DNA of 64,000 nucleotides from Zunongwangia endophytica (GTDB taxonomy: Bacteria > Bacteroidota > Bacteroidia > Flavobacteriales > Flavobacteriaceae), in contig NZ_JAUFPZ010000002.1 in the NCBI RefSeq assembly GCF_030409505.1, positions 3,045,501-3,109,500 of the forward strand. Reading direction: 5' to 3'. Below are positions 26,220 through 36,141 of this stretch, in pieces. Position 1 is the stretch's first letter, and each line of letters opens with the position of its first letter. The notes under the pieces are model-generated. The model made no database searches. It was not told where the DNA came from and saw only the letters and a list, made by a program, of their open reading frames with translations. The position numbers and the translations under genes were made by a program.

Positions 26220-27800
26220 TTATCCTTTATATTTTGCTGATAGCTCTTTTGCTACAGATGCTAATGTATCTGTAACTTCATCGGTAAGTTTACCTGCTTT
26301 AAGCGTATCTAAAATGTTTCTGTGCTTCGCATTTAAGAATTCGATATAATCTCTCTCGAATTCTCTAATTTTATCTACCGGTACATCTCTAAGTAAGTTC
26401 TTAGAACCAGCAAAAATAATCGCAATTTGATCTTCTACTGGATAAGGGTCATTTTGTCCTTGCTTAAGAATCTCTACGTTACGTTTACCTTTCTCGATTA
26501 CACTCATCGTAGCAGCATCAAGATCTGATCCGAACTTAGCAAAAGCTTCAAGTTCACGGAACTGTGCCTGGTCTAATTTAAGTGTACCAGCAACCTTCTT
26601 CATCGACTTAATCTGAGCGGAACCACCTACACGCGATACCGAAATACCAACGTTAATTGCAGGACGTACACCAGAGTTAAATAAATCTGAAGTTAAGAAA
26701 ATCTGACCATCCGTAATCGAAATTACGTTCGTTGGAATATATGCAGATACATCACCTGCCTGAGTTTCGATAATTGGTAATGCTGTTAAAGAACCACCAC
26801 CTTTTACTTTTCCTTTAAGTGACTCTGGAAGATCATTCATTGTCTTCGCGATATCATCATCATTAATCACTTTTGCTGCACGCTCTAGTAATCTTGAGTG
26901 AAGGAAGAAAACATCCCCGGGATAAGCTTCACGTCCCGGTGGACGACGTAATAAAAGAGAAACCTCACGGTATGCTACTGCTTGTTTAGATAAATCATCA
27001 TAAACAATTAAAGCAGGACGACCTGTATCTCTAAAATATTCACCAATTGCAGCACCAGCAAACGGAGCATATACCTGCATTGGAGCAGGATCTGAAGCAT
27101 TTGCAGCAACAATGGTAGTATAAGCTAAAGCGCCTTTATCTTCAAGTACTTTAGCAATACCTGCAACTGTAGAAGCTTTTTGCCCTATAGCTACATATAT
27201 ACAATATACCGGCTTACCGGCATCGTAAAATTCTTTTTGATTAAGAATAGTGTCAATACAAACAGTAGTTTTACCTGTTTGACGGTCACCAATTACCAGC
27301 TCACGCTGTCCTCTTCCTACCGGCACCATGGCATCGATAGATTTGATTCCTGTTTGCATTGGCTCTGTTACCGGCTCACGAAATACTACTCCTGGTGCTT
27401 TACGCTCTAAAGGCATTTGGAAAGTTTCGCCTTCGATAGGTCCTTTCCCATCGATTGGATCTCCTAAGGTATCAACTACTCTTCCAACAATACCTTCTCC
27501 AACATTTATAGAAGCAATTCTTTGTGTTCTTTTAACTATAGAACCTTCTTTAACTTCTTTTGAAGATCCTAAAAGTACTACCCCAACGTTATCCTTCTCA
27601 AGGTTAAGCACCATTCCTTCAAGACCACCTTCGAATTGAACTAGTTCTCCGTATTGAGCGTTAGAAAGACCATAAACATTAGCAATACCGTCACCAACTG
27701 TAAGTACGGTACCAACTTCGTCTAAAGAAGCCTTTGCCTCGAATCCGGAAAGTTGTTTCTTTAATATTGCTGAAACTTCAGCAGGATTTACTTCTGCCAT
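26220..27800 (-). CDS. atpA: F0F1 ATP synthase subunit alpha
   Basis: Non-catalytic nucleotide-binding subunit of F1, 526 residues. The P-loop GDRQTGKTT lies around residue 170. The family signature [17 protein letters not shown], with the arginine finger contributed to the beta active site, is intact. The segment [20 protein letters not shown] is also typical. Position between atpH and atpG follows the standard order, but atpD (beta) does not follow atpG in this window, as is usual in Bacteroidota, where atpD-atpC lie elsewhere. Confidence 0.97.
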   Translation of the reverse strand: MAEVNPAEVSAILKKQLSGFEAKASLDEVGTVLTVGDGIANVYGLSNAQYGELVQFEGGLEGMVLNLEKDNVGVVLLGSSKEVKEGSIVKRTQRIASINVGEGIVGRVVDTLGDPIDGKGPIEGETFQMPLERKAPGVVFREPVTEPMQTGIKSIDAMVPVGRGQRELVIGDRQTGKTTVCIDTILNQKEFYDAGKPVYCIYVAIGQKASTVAGIAKVLEDKGALAYTTIVAANASDPAPMQVYAPFAGAAIGEYFRDTGRPALIVYDDLSKQAVAYREVSLLLRRPPGREAYPGDVFFLHSRLLERAAKVINDDDIAKTMNDLPESLKGKVKGGGSLTALPIIETQAGDVSAYIPTNVISITDGQIFLTSDLFNSGVRPAINVGISVSRVGGSAQIKSMKKVAGTLKLDQAQFRELEAFAKFGSDLDAATMSVIEKGKRNVEILKQGQNDPYPVEDQIAIIFAGSKNLLRDVPVDKIREFERDYIEFLNAKHRNILDTLKAGKLTDEVTDTLASVAKELSAKYKG

Positions 27801-27844
27801 AATTATTTAAGATAAAATGCCTCGTTAGCTACGGGCGGTTTTTA

Positions 27845-28402
27845 TTAAATTTTAGAAACGTATGCGTTGCTTTTTATAAATTCTGTTTTCAACTTGTTTA
27901 AGTTGTTGGCTACACTTGCATCATACTGAAGATCCCCAACTCTTAAAACAAATCCACCAAGAATACTTTCATCAATCTTATTCTTGATAGTGGCTTCCCT
28001 ACCGGTAAGCTCTTTTATTTTAGCCTGAATTTTAATTTCAAGCTCCTTAGTTAAAGGAACTACAGTAGTAACAACAGCATTTTGTACTAAAATAGAATCA
28101 TCAAATAACAATAAGTATTGTGTTGCAACAATACCTAAAATATTAATACGATTATTCTCTACCAGTAAATTGAAAACACCCTTAGTTAAACCATTGATAT
28201 CTTTAAATATCTCGTTTAAGATTTGCATCTTAAGGTCTGACTTAATAATAGGGCTTGCTAAAGTAGATTTTAAATCATCGCTAGCTGCGATAGTTTTAGA
28301 AATACTAAGCATATCCTCTTTTACCTCGTTAGCTACTTTTTGATCGTTAGCTAATTCAAGAATGGCTTTTGCATAACGTTGTGCTGCTCTGGTTCCTTTC
28401 AT
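27845..28402 (-). CDS. atpH: F0F1 ATP synthase subunit delta
   Basis: Peripheral-stalk subunit joining F1 alpha to the b subunits. N-terminal helical domain (MKGTRAAQRYAKAILELAND) and C-terminal segment (LTGREATIKNKIDESILGGF) match the OSCP/delta family. I use the ATG at 28402; a GTG directly before it (28405) would add one Met. The gene begins 9 bp after the atpF stop and precedes atpA by 44 bp. Confidence 0.93.
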   Translation of the reverse strand: MKGTRAAQRYAKAILELANDQKVANEVKEDMLSISKTIAASDDLKSTLASPIIKSDLKMQILNEIFKDINGLTKGVFNLLVENNRINILGIVATQYLLLFDDSILVQNAVVTTVVPLTKELEIKIQAKIKELTGREATIKNKIDESILGGFVLRVGDLQYDASVANNLNKLKTEFIKSNAYVSKI

Positions 28403-28411
28403 CACAAAGTA

Positions 28412-28906
28412 TTAGTTTAAAGTAACATCACCAAGCATGTTATCAATCATCTGGTGTTGTTTTTCTTTACTTGATAATTCTGTACGAACTACTTTTTCTG
28501 CAATTTCTATAGAAAGGCTTGCTACCTGAGCTTTAATTTGTGCCATTGCAGCTTTTTTCTCAAGTTCAATACTTTCTTTAGCTTGTGATACTATTTGACC
28601 TGCTTTGCCTTGTGCCTCTTCTGCAGCATCTGCCATTACCTTTTCTTTCAGTTCACGAGCTTCTCTAAGAATAGCATCTCTTTCAGCACGAGCTTCTTTC
28701 ATCAGCTGCTCGTTATCTGCTTTAAGATTTTGCATTTCTTTTCTAGCTTCTTCAGCAGAAGATAATGCATTATTTATAGAGTCTTCTCTTTCTTTAACAG
28801 CACCAAGAATAGGTTTCCATGCGAATTTTGCAAGAAGCAAAATAAGTACTAGGAAAACTATCGTTTGCCAAAAAAGTAACCCAATTTCAGGAGTGATTAA
28901 ATCCAT
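28412..28906 (-). CDS. atpF: F0F1 ATP synthase subunit b
   Basis: Peripheral-stalk subunit. From the ATG at 28906 (MDLITPEIGLLFWQTIVFLV) it has one N-terminal transmembrane helix followed by a long Ala/Glu/Lys-rich helix (to about 150) that dimerises as a coiled coil. This gives 164 residues, the usual length. The longer frame from 28945 starts upstream with a non-conserved polar stretch and is rejected. It lies between atpE and atpH. Confidence 0.93.
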   Translation of the reverse strand: MDLITPEIGLLFWQTIVFLVLILLLAKFAWKPILGAVKEREDSINNALSSAEEARKEMQNLKADNEQLMKEARAERDAILREARELKEKVMADAAEEAQGKAGQIVSQAKESIELEKKAAMAQIKAQVASLSIEIAEKVVRTELSSKEKQHQMIDNMLGDVTLN

Positions 28907-28974
28907 AGTGTTTTTTAAATTTAAATAATATCCATTCGTAACCAACCGTTACGAATGGATAAAAAAGAATTCAA

Positions 28975-29196
28975 TTATTTAAGAACTCCAAGTAAAGCTG
29001 CTACTACTCCAAAAAGAGCAACACCTTCTACAAGAGCCGCAGCAATAATCATAGCTGTCTGGATTTTTCCAGAAGCTTCTGGCTGACGAGCGATAGCATC
29101 CATGGCAGAACCACCAATTTTACCAACTCCCATAGCTGCTCCAATAACCGCTAAACCAGCACCTAAAGCTGCAAGTCCTACATACAATAATTCCAT
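28975..29196 (-). CDS. atpE: F0F1 ATP synthase subunit c
   Basis: 73-residue proteolipid of the c-ring: two transmembrane helices joined by the polar loop RQPEASGKIQ (38-47). The ion-carrying carboxylate is Glu57 in AALVEGVALFG. The residue after it is Gly, not the Ser/Thr found in Na+-type rings, which favours proton coupling (inference). The helix 1 segment GAGLAVIGAAMGVGKIG carries the usual glycine packing motif. Confidence 0.95.
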   Translation of the reverse strand: MELLYVGLAALGAGLAVIGAAMGVGKIGGSAMDAIARQPEASGKIQTAMIIAAALVEGVALFGVVAALLGVLK

Positions 29197-29220
29197 AACT
29201 GAAAGATTTAAAATTAAAAG

Positions 29221-30303
29221 TTAATGATGTTCGTGTTCTTCAACTGACATCCCTATAAATAGAGCCGACAGCATGGTAAATATAAACGCTTGTAAAAATG
29301 CAACAAGCAATTCTAATATCGATATAAAAAGTGCAAATGGTACTGAAACTCCAGCTACTCCAACACTTTCTAATATAAATATTAATCCAATTAAACTTAG
29401 TATAATAATGTGACCTGCAGTAATGTTCGCAAATAAACGAATCATAAGTGCTGCTGGCTTAATAATGATCCCTAATAATTCTACAACTGCAAGCAAAGGC
29501 TTTACAAAGGTAGGAACCCCAGGCATCCACAATGTGTGTTTCCAAAAATCTTTATTTCCGTTTACAATAATTAAAATTAGTGTAAATAAACCTAAAGAAA
29601 CAGTAACTGCGATATTCCCTGTTACATTCGCTGCTCCAGGTAATAAACCAATCATATTAGTAATCCAGATGAAGAAAAATACCGTTAACAAAAATGGCAT
29701 AAACTTCATGTATTTTTTCTCTCCAATTTGCGGTATCGCAATTTCGTCTCTAACAAATAAAACGAAAGTTTCCAGCATGTTATTAAAACCACTTGGAGCG
29801 TGTTTATGTTTTTTATGGTGTGCAGCCAGACTAGTGAAAATGATAAGCATAATTATAACGGTCAAAAATATAGCCGCTACATTTTTAGTTATCGATAAGT
29901 CAATAGGTCGCTCTGCATTTAAAGGATGATGATCAGCATCAAATTCAATTTCGGTTGCACCATCTTCTAATCTGTAGATTTTTTCGTGAAGATTAACAAA
30001 GCTCATTCCGTCTTTCTCAACAACATGATGACCTTCAGTATCATGGTGAAATTCACTAGACATAAAAGTAACCAGTCCATTATCCGTGTAAAGGATCACT
30101 GGAAGTGATAAAGTGAAAGAATTTTCTCCTTCTCCGTAGAAATGCCATCCGTGGGCATCACCAATATGGTGAAGAATCATTTCTGTAGCATTAAATTCTT
30201 TCTCAGCTTCTGCTAAAGAGTCCTCTTTTGATGCAAAAGAAAAAACCGGAAGTAAGGCTAGTGCAAATGTCACTATAATCTTTAACGATTTTTGTGCTAT
30301 CAT
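29221..30303 (-). CDS. atpB: F0F1 ATP synthase subunit a with long His-rich N-terminal extension
   Basis: Stator channel subunit of F0. It is 360 residues, well over the roughly 240-270 of most bacterial a subunits. An N-terminal signal-like segment (about 8-24) and a ~115-residue extracytoplasmic region rich in His (HHIGDAHGWHF, EFHHDTEGHH, DADHH) precede the membrane core, a form I associate with Bacteroidota. The channel arginine is in ALMIRLFANITAGHI, and the protein ends EEHEHH. It is the first gene of the operon; a -7 box lies about 45 bp upstream. Confidence 0.94.
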   Translation of the reverse strand: MIAQKSLKIIVTFALALLPVFSFASKEDSLAEAEKEFNATEMILHHIGDAHGWHFYGEGENSFTLSLPVILYTDNGLVTFMSSEFHHDTEGHHVVEKDGMSFVNLHEKIYRLEDGATEIEFDADHHPLNAERPIDLSITKNVAAIFLTVIIMLIIFTSLAAHHKKHKHAPSGFNNMLETFVLFVRDEIAIPQIGEKKYMKFMPFLLTVFFFIWITNMIGLLPGAANVTGNIAVTVSLGLFTLILIIVNGNKDFWKHTLWMPGVPTFVKPLLAVVELLGIIIKPAALMIRLFANITAGHIIILSLIGLIFILESVGVAGVSVPFALFISILELLVAFLQAFIFTMLSALFIGMSVEEHEHH

Positions 30304-30347
30304 AATACCTGGTCTACTTATAAAATTATGGGCTCTAAATTTCGGTG

Positions 30348-30355
30348 CAAAGGTA
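30348..30355 (-). promoter_or_regulatory. -7 box upstream of atpB
   Basis: The minus strand reads TACCTTTG, an exact TAnnTTTG, 44 bp before the atpB ATG. The -33 region is weak. Confidence 0.45.
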
Positions 30356-30435
30356 TACTTTTATTTTTTATGTGAAAGTCCCCGTTTATTTTTTTGTCTC
30401 AATTTTCAAAATATATTGAAGTGATTGATAGACAA

Positions 30436-30822
30436 TCATTTGTTTCCATTAATCAATTTTATTGTAAAAGTGGTTTCAAATATTAAAAAGATGAAATATG
30501 GCGCAAAAAAAGCGATAACCTGGGCAAAAATTGCTACCTCATCATTTAGCAATGCTGGCAGTAAAAATAATACTGCAGCAAGCATTTTTAACAAGCCTAA
30601 TCCCATAAAAACAAAACCGGTCTTATCTTGATAATTTTGATTCATAAAAAGCAGTGTCGCATAAATTGCTAAAGTTGCTAAAATATGAAAGGAATAATTA
30701 GAAACCGTACTGTAGTATAGGGTGGCCTCAACATAATTAAAGGTTATGTAATACTGTATGGCAAATAAAACCAAAGAAAAAGGCACAAATACCTTTAGAA
30801 AATTTAAAAATGGACGTCCCAT
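30436..30822 (-). CDS. DUF6168-like membrane protein in the AtpI position
   Basis: 128 residues with four predicted transmembrane helices and very few polar loops, matching a small Bacteroidota family (DUF6168) found between AtpZ and atpB. It occupies the place of AtpI, which in other bacteria helps assemble the c-ring; an assembly role here is inference from position. Its ATG is immediately adjacent to the stop of the AtpZ-like gene. 132 bp, containing the atpB -7 box, separate it from atpB. Confidence 0.75.
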   Translation of the reverse strand: MGRPFLNFLKVFVPFSLVLFAIQYYITFNYVEATLYYSTVSNYSFHILATLAIYATLLFMNQNYQDKTGFVFMGLGLLKMLAAVLFLLPALLNDEVAIFAQVIAFFAPYFIFLIFETTFTIKLINGNK

Positions 30823-31041
30823 CTATTCGTCGTCTTTACTTATCTTTTTTACACTTCTTATTACCTGATACAAAGCAATGAAAACGCCTAAAAGCGATAA
30901 TGAAATTGTAAATGCTGAAAATTTATTCGGAAATTTCCCGTCTAACCAAATCCCAAGAAAGACACCTCCTGCAATTATGATGGCCATCTGGAAGCCAATA
31001 TTTACAAATACAAGATACTTGTTACGCTGATCGTCTTTCAT
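30823..31041 (-). CDS. AtpZ/AtpI-like protein
   Basis: 72 residues, two transmembrane helices (about 9-28 and 40-62). The pattern YLVFVNIGFQMAIIIAGGVF plus GIWLDGKFP matches the AtpZ/AtpI family of putative F0F1 ATPase accessory proteins, which have been implicated in Mg/Ca transport and c-ring assembly. It starts the short run AtpZ-DUF6168-atpB and sits 66 bp after sprE. Confidence 0.85.
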   Translation of the reverse strand: MKDDQRNKYLVFVNIGFQMAIIIAGGVFLGIWLDGKFPNKFSAFTISLSLLGVFIALYQVIRSVKKISKDDE

Positions 31042-31107
31042 GGTGAAAAATACTTTTCTATTTACTACTGAATTTTAAAAGCGTAATTATAACTATTAGG
31101 GCTAGAG

Positions 31108-33651
31108 CTAGATATTATTGAGTAAATAATCATCCCATTTTTTCTTTAAAAGAACTACTCTATAATTGCTTGTTGAGATCGCAATAAAATCATTTTCTAA
31201 CTCATATTCATCATTTTCTCGCAATAATTCTCCCAAACCTAAAGCTCGTATTCGATCCTGCAAACCGTGCACAACCACAAAAATAGTTTCTTCAGTATAA
31301 ATATCTATAGAAGTAGAAAAACTAGTATACTCTAAATCTACCAAAGCGGAATCAATTTTTTGCTGAAGCGCAAGCGCAGCCTCTCGATCTTCACTTTTAA
31401 ACTGGTAAATGAGTTTGTAATTGGTAGCTAAACTATCTTCCTGAAGCTGAAGCCTGCTTAATCTAGGTAAACTACCATTTATCATGTTTTTTGCCTGTTC
31501 CCCTTCTGCAGATTGCGGATAAGTTAAAGAAACATAGCTAAGTGCTTTTCGGTATTCTTGCAAACCTCTAAGTCTTCCTATAGCCATCGCTTTTAGCAAT
31601 TCAAACTTCGGAATAATTTCTTCGCCAGAATATCGGGTGATAAATTTATTACTTTCTGAAATTACTTCAGCAAACTTTTGATCTTCGTACAAGCCATAAG
31701 TCTTTTCGTAACTCCTTTGTGCCAAACTTTCTCCTGAAGCTAATTGCTGAGGATTCTGAATAAAAATAGCGTATTGCGAATCAGGATAACTAAACACAAT
31801 ATCATTTTTCATTGTCTCTTGCTTGGCATTCATATTTAATCTACCGTAAGCTTTGTAAAGATTATATTTTGAAGGTAAAATTAATCGCTCTTCGGGATCG
31901 CTGGCCAACAATGCTTCTAATTTGTCTGTTGCTAATTGATATTCGCCAAATTTCTCGTTATAAATAAGACCCAATTGGTAATAGGCGTAGTTTCGATCTT
32001 TATAAAGACTATCGATAACCAAGTTATCGGTTGGCAGTTTATCTACATAAGTTGCCGGGTCGAATCTTGGATCACTAGAAAAATCAAATTCATCCAATTC
32101 TTCTTCATTAGCTGCAATTGCACCGGTATTTCCTGATGCCATCCAACGCCAATTATCAGCTAGTTTTCGGTTTCCCCAAACTTTTAAAAATTCGCGTGCG
32201 CCTCTTGCGATTCGGCTTTCATTATAAAAATAAAAATTGCTGGTATTTTCTCCGCCGGGAAGACTAACGTCTGGAACTCCGGGACCGGCATTATTCAAAG
32301 CTAAAGCTTCTTCAGTTTTGCCTGCTTCTATTTCTTTTTTATAATCCTCTTTAAGCTTATCGGTGTACTTCGTATAATATGCAATTTGTTCTTCTCTCGG
32401 TAAATCGATAAGATTTAAGATACTATCGTTTTTATTCGCAATCGCCTGATAGAAAATAACATCATCTAGATTTTTACGCTTTTTCTCTATCGTTCGATAT
32501 TCCCTTAAATTAGCAGGCATTTCGTATAGTGTGCTATCAAAATAGCTTGCAGCCGTTTGATATTCTGAACGATCAAAATTAATATTGGCCAGAATTTCAT
32601 AATTAATTGATCTTAAAAATTGATCGCTGCTTCCTGGCGTTCTAAGCGACTTGTTATAATAGGTTATTGCTGTATCTACAGAATCACGCTGATTGTAATA
32701 TTCGCCAATCTGAAAATAAATTTTATCTAAAAAAGGTCGATTTTCACGATCTTCCTCTAGATCAGTCAACAATTCTTTTAGTTGTTGATCGTCATTTTCT
32801 TCAGGATCGAAATTTCTTGCCTTTTGGATATAGGCATTAATCATATAAATTCTAGGTGACTTTCGATTTAAATCAATAACCTCATCAAAAGCAAGATTAG
32901 CGTTTTTTGGCTGGTTTAATAAGTTATATAACTGGCCGATAATAAAGTAATAACGTCCTTTTTCTTCATCTTTTTTGGTGAAATTGGCAGCGGTAGTTAA
33001 AGGCGCAAGTGCGCTATCTGGACGCTGAAGATTAATATACGCTTGCGCCATCGCAGCTTTGGCATCGGCATATTCCTGATCTTCGAATTGTGCATTATCA
33101 AGAATCCGCTGCAAGTTCTTGATGGCAATCCGGTTATTTTCTAACCGAATATTGGTTTTCTCTCGCCAAATTTGGGCCGTTCTAATACTATTACTCGCAG
33201 GATACTTTTGTAAAATATAGTTGAAAGCTTCTAAGGCAGGAATAAAACGTTGATCGTAATAGCGAGCTTTCCCAAGTAGAATATAAGCTTCATCTATTTG
33301 TGGATTTTCTTCTTTCCCACCGATTAACATCGAATGCCGCTGGATGGCCTTTGCTGCTTTTTGTTCTGCTATCCCAAAATTTTGATTTCTTACGCTATCG
33401 GGTAGCAAAATTTCTTCGTCGATCTGCATACGCTCGATAGGTAGCAAATCCCAATAATTATCACTATAATTTTGGTTGAGTTCTTTACGCCCGGCTTCTA
33501 AAGCCAGATTCCCGTTATAAAGCGTATTATATTCCGCAGTAACCGAGTGCCAGCTTCGGCTAATAAAATTATCCTTCTTACGAGAACAGGAAATTACTGC
33601 TCCAAGAAGAAGAGCTATGAAAAAAACTTGTGTAAATCTCCTCAAAATCAA
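31108..33651 (-). CDS. sprE: Type IX secretion system lipoprotein PorW/SprE
   Basis: 847 residues. Signal peptide with lipobox (FIALLLGAVISCSRKK) and the conserved N-terminal block SRSWHSVTAEYNTLYNGNLA, followed by many TPR-like helical pairs, are the marks of SprE/PorW, a lipoprotein needed for type IX secretion and gliding in Flavobacterium. The start codon is TTG at 33651; no in-frame ATG precedes the signal peptide. It ends 66 bp before the AtpZ-like gene. Together with gldH it implies a gliding/T9SS lineage, though the core porLMN/gldKLMN genes are not in this window. Confidence 0.9.
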   Translation of the reverse strand: MILRRFTQVFFIALLLGAVISCSRKKDNFISRSWHSVTAEYNTLYNGNLALEAGRKELNQNYSDNYWDLLPIERMQIDEEILLPDSVRNQNFGIAEQKAAKAIQRHSMLIGGKEENPQIDEAYILLGKARYYDQRFIPALEAFNYILQKYPASNSIRTAQIWREKTNIRLENNRIAIKNLQRILDNAQFEDQEYADAKAAMAQAYINLQRPDSALAPLTTAANFTKKDEEKGRYYFIIGQLYNLLNQPKNANLAFDEVIDLNRKSPRIYMINAYIQKARNFDPEENDDQQLKELLTDLEEDRENRPFLDKIYFQIGEYYNQRDSVDTAITYYNKSLRTPGSSDQFLRSINYEILANINFDRSEYQTAASYFDSTLYEMPANLREYRTIEKKRKNLDDVIFYQAIANKNDSILNLIDLPREEQIAYYTKYTDKLKEDYKKEIEAGKTEEALALNNAGPGVPDVSLPGGENTSNFYFYNESRIARGAREFLKVWGNRKLADNWRWMASGNTGAIAANEEELDEFDFSSDPRFDPATYVDKLPTDNLVIDSLYKDRNYAYYQLGLIYNEKFGEYQLATDKLEALLASDPEERLILPSKYNLYKAYGRLNMNAKQETMKNDIVFSYPDSQYAIFIQNPQQLASGESLAQRSYEKTYGLYEDQKFAEVISESNKFITRYSGEEIIPKFELLKAMAIGRLRGLQEYRKALSYVSLTYPQSAEGEQAKNMINGSLPRLSRLQLQEDSLATNYKLIYQFKSEDREAALALQQKIDSALVDLEYTSFSTSIDIYTEETIFVVVHGLQDRIRALGLGELLRENDEYELENDFIAISTSNYRVVLLKKKWDDYLLNNI

Positions 33652-33759
33652 CCCTTTCTTAATACCATCATAACTCAGTTACGCCACGTTTAGTGTGTAA
33701 AAATAAGTTTCTTTTTACAAATACAAAGATTTGCGATTCAAATTAGGAAGATAGAGAGT

Positions 33760-34518
33760 CTATTCCACAGTATTTTCGGTGTCTTCTTTTATTACAGGTT
33801 CTATATTTTCTTGTGGTGCCGTGTTTCCCGAAAAGTAGGTTTCCAATTCTTTTAAGGTTGCTTCTGAAGTTTTAATATCGCGAACAATTGCCCCTTTATC
33901 TAAAACTACAATCCGCTCACAAACTTCAGTTACGTGAATAAGATCATGACTGGAAACTAATACGGTAGTTCCTGAAAATTCAGAAAGTTCTTTAATAATT
34001 TTTTTCAGCTTAATTTGGGTACTAGGATCTAAATTCGCAAAAGGTTCATCTAAAATCACCACTTTTGGTTCACCAATTAAAGCGGCTACAATACCTACTT
34101 TTTTTTGGTTTCCTTTAGATAAATCGCGAAGATATTTTGAACGCCCAATAACTTCACCGTTGAAGAATTCTTCAAATTGTTTCAAAAAACTTTGAATATC
34201 AGCTCGGTTTTGATTGCGAAGTTCGCCCACAAAATGGAAATACTCTTCAGGCGTAAGATATCCTATTAGAAAACTCTCATCGATAAAGGATGAAGTGAAT
34301 GGCTTCCAATCTTCACTTTCGTTTACGGTAATTTCATGATTAAAAATACTACCTGAAGTTGGCCGAATTAAATCTAGTAACATACTAAAGAATGTGGTTT
34401 TTCCGGCGCCGTTATTTCCTACTAATCCAAAATTTTGTCCTTGTGGAATTTCTAAATGGTCGATATCTAAAACTTTAGTACCGTTATATACTTTCGAGAG
34501 GTTGGTTGCTGTTATCAT
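33760..34518 (-). CDS. ABC transporter ATP-binding protein
   Basis: 252 residues. Walker A GNNGAGKTT (34-42), signature LSKGNQKKVG (in place of LSGGQ), Walker B VVILDEPFANLDP and the switch His in VLVSSHDLIHV are all present, so it should be an active ATPase. The 30-residue C-terminal tail is Glu-rich. It is the last gene of a PadR-membrane protein-DUF5687-ATPase set and most likely pairs with the DUF5687 permease. The substrate is unknown; drug or lipid export is a common guess for PadR-linked exporters. Confidence 0.9.
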   Translation of the reverse strand: MITATNLSKVYNGTKVLDIDHLEIPQGQNFGLVGNNGAGKTTFFSMLLDLIRPTSGSIFNHEITVNESEDWKPFTSSFIDESFLIGYLTPEEYFHFVGELRNQNRADIQSFLKQFEEFFNGEVIGRSKYLRDLSKGNQKKVGIVAALIGEPKVVILDEPFANLDPSTQIKLKKIIKELSEFSGTTVLVSSHDLIHVTEVCERIVVLDKGAIVRDIKTSEATLKELETYFSGNTAPQENIEPVIKEDTENTVE

Positions 34519-34602
34519 ACTATTTTATTTACTCGGTTATCGAGATTGAATATGCTTTCGCTTTAAATTGATTCTTGAGTTGCTTTTTTACTTAGCTAAG
34601 TT

Positions 34603-36087
34603 CTATGCATCAGTTTGTTTAAAGCCGTGAATCATAATATACTTTTTCTTTTTATACTGAAGTGTGATTTTATCCATCAGGTAATTCCGAAGTAAAAGTC
34701 CGATAACTCCTAAAATTCCCAACGCCAGAAGCCCAATATTATAACTGAATAATTTAAAGAATAAGTAAAAAATTCCCGGTGGGACAAATAAAATCGGCAA
34801 TGCCATAATCCATTGTGCTGCGCCCATTCCCTGATAATTCATCACAGGACTTTTTTCCAGATCGATTCTTTTTTTATTAAGCGATCCCATAAATATTAAA
34901 AATGGAACATTAACACCTAGATTATACAAAGCACACATCACGATAATCAGCATCACATTCCACCCAAAGTAAAGATAAGGTGTACTTAAAATTGTAAGGA
35001 CAATAATACTGAAGCTAAGTAATGCTGCTTTAGAAGCAAGATATTTTCTCATAGGAATATTTTGAGCCATTATCATTTGGTAATACGAAGAATCCCAACT
35101 TGGTATAAACTGTCCAAAATTAGTTATAAACATACCTGTCATAAACACTCCTGCAAAAACCGGCATAATGCTTATTTTTTCGAATGCTGAATTCGTAAAA
35201 AACATCAAGCCATATAGCAAAAAGATAAAAGATAGAAACACGGTTGTTCTAGGCCGTTTATTTCGCCAAATCATTTTCATATCTAACTGAAGAAAAGGAG
35301 CGATATCACCAAAACGCTTAGTCCATTCAAAATCCTGAGATTTAGCCACTTGCTGTTTAGCTTTTAAACCAGCATCCAGATAAAATTTATCAAGAAGAAT
35401 ATTTCGAATCAGCATAAACAAACCTATACAAAGTAGTAGTGGTAGTACTGCCAAATAAGGCATTTCTAATAGAAAGTTCAAAAACAGTCCAAATTGTTCC
35501 CCTAACGAAATAATATCAAAATATTCTAAGCCTGCTAAGACCAAAATCAAAAAGATAAATGGCAAAAAAGATTTAATATTCTCAGCGAATTTCTTTTTAA
35601 TAAGGAAGTTTAAAAAGTTTAAAGAAAAACTGAAAAAAAGCATTGCTGCGCACCACGCTAAAAGTGAGATGGTACTGTAATCTGATTTTACTCCATTCAT
35701 AATAGCGAATGGCACATAGAAAAGTATTGGAAAAAGATTATAGAAAGAAAATAGTGATTTATATAGTACAAAATCAACTAACTTCTTTTTTCTTATATCC
35801 TGAAGAAGTAAAGGCTTGATTTTAAGCACCGGTAAGCTCTGTAAAAAAAATCTAAAAATCAATTCGAACCCGAGCCAAGCCAGCACAAATTCATTGAATT
35901 TTAAAAGAGGAACTTCATCTGGATACATTTCTTTTAGAAAAGGATGTAAGCCAACACCAATTCCTAAAAAAATAACTGCGAAATAGAGCCCCAAAAAACC
36001 AAGTAGAATTTTAACCCCAAGGCTTTTTCCAAAACTAGCGCTACGAGTAAAAGATTTCCACTCTAAGCTGAGTAATTTACCAATCAT
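34603..36087 (-). CDS. DUF5687 family membrane protein (ABC permease)
   Basis: 494 residues with about 12 transmembrane helices. MIGKLLSLEWKSFTRSASFG is the typical start of the DUF5687 family, probable ABC-2-type exporter permeases of Bacteroidota. It precedes the ATPase gene by 84 bp on the same strand, and the two presumably form the exporter. The transported substrate is unknown. Confidence 0.8.
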   Translation of the reverse strand: MIGKLLSLEWKSFTRSASFGKSLGVKILLGFLGLYFAVIFLGIGVGLHPFLKEMYPDEVPLLKFNEFVLAWLGFELIFRFFLQSLPVLKIKPLLLQDIRKKKLVDFVLYKSLFSFYNLFPILFYVPFAIMNGVKSDYSTISLLAWCAAMLFFSFSLNFLNFLIKKKFAENIKSFLPFIFLILVLAGLEYFDIISLGEQFGLFLNFLLEMPYLAVLPLLLCIGLFMLIRNILLDKFYLDAGLKAKQQVAKSQDFEWTKRFGDIAPFLQLDMKMIWRNKRPRTTVFLSFIFLLYGLMFFTNSAFEKISIMPVFAGVFMTGMFITNFGQFIPSWDSSYYQMIMAQNIPMRKYLASKAALLSFSIIVLTILSTPYLYFGWNVMLIIVMCALYNLGVNVPFLIFMGSLNKKRIDLEKSPVMNYQGMGAAQWIMALPILFVPPGIFYLFFKLFSYNIGLLALGILGVIGLLLRNYLMDKITLQYKKKKYIMIHGFKQTDA

Positions 36088-36141
36088 AAAAAGAATGCTT
36101 TACTTACTTGTGTCTAAATTTAGATTTTTGTTACAGGCGAT

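Noticed and set aside
29423..29929. Plus-strand frame of 168 codons inside atpB
   Set aside because: It is an antisense shadow of atpB; length alone is not support.
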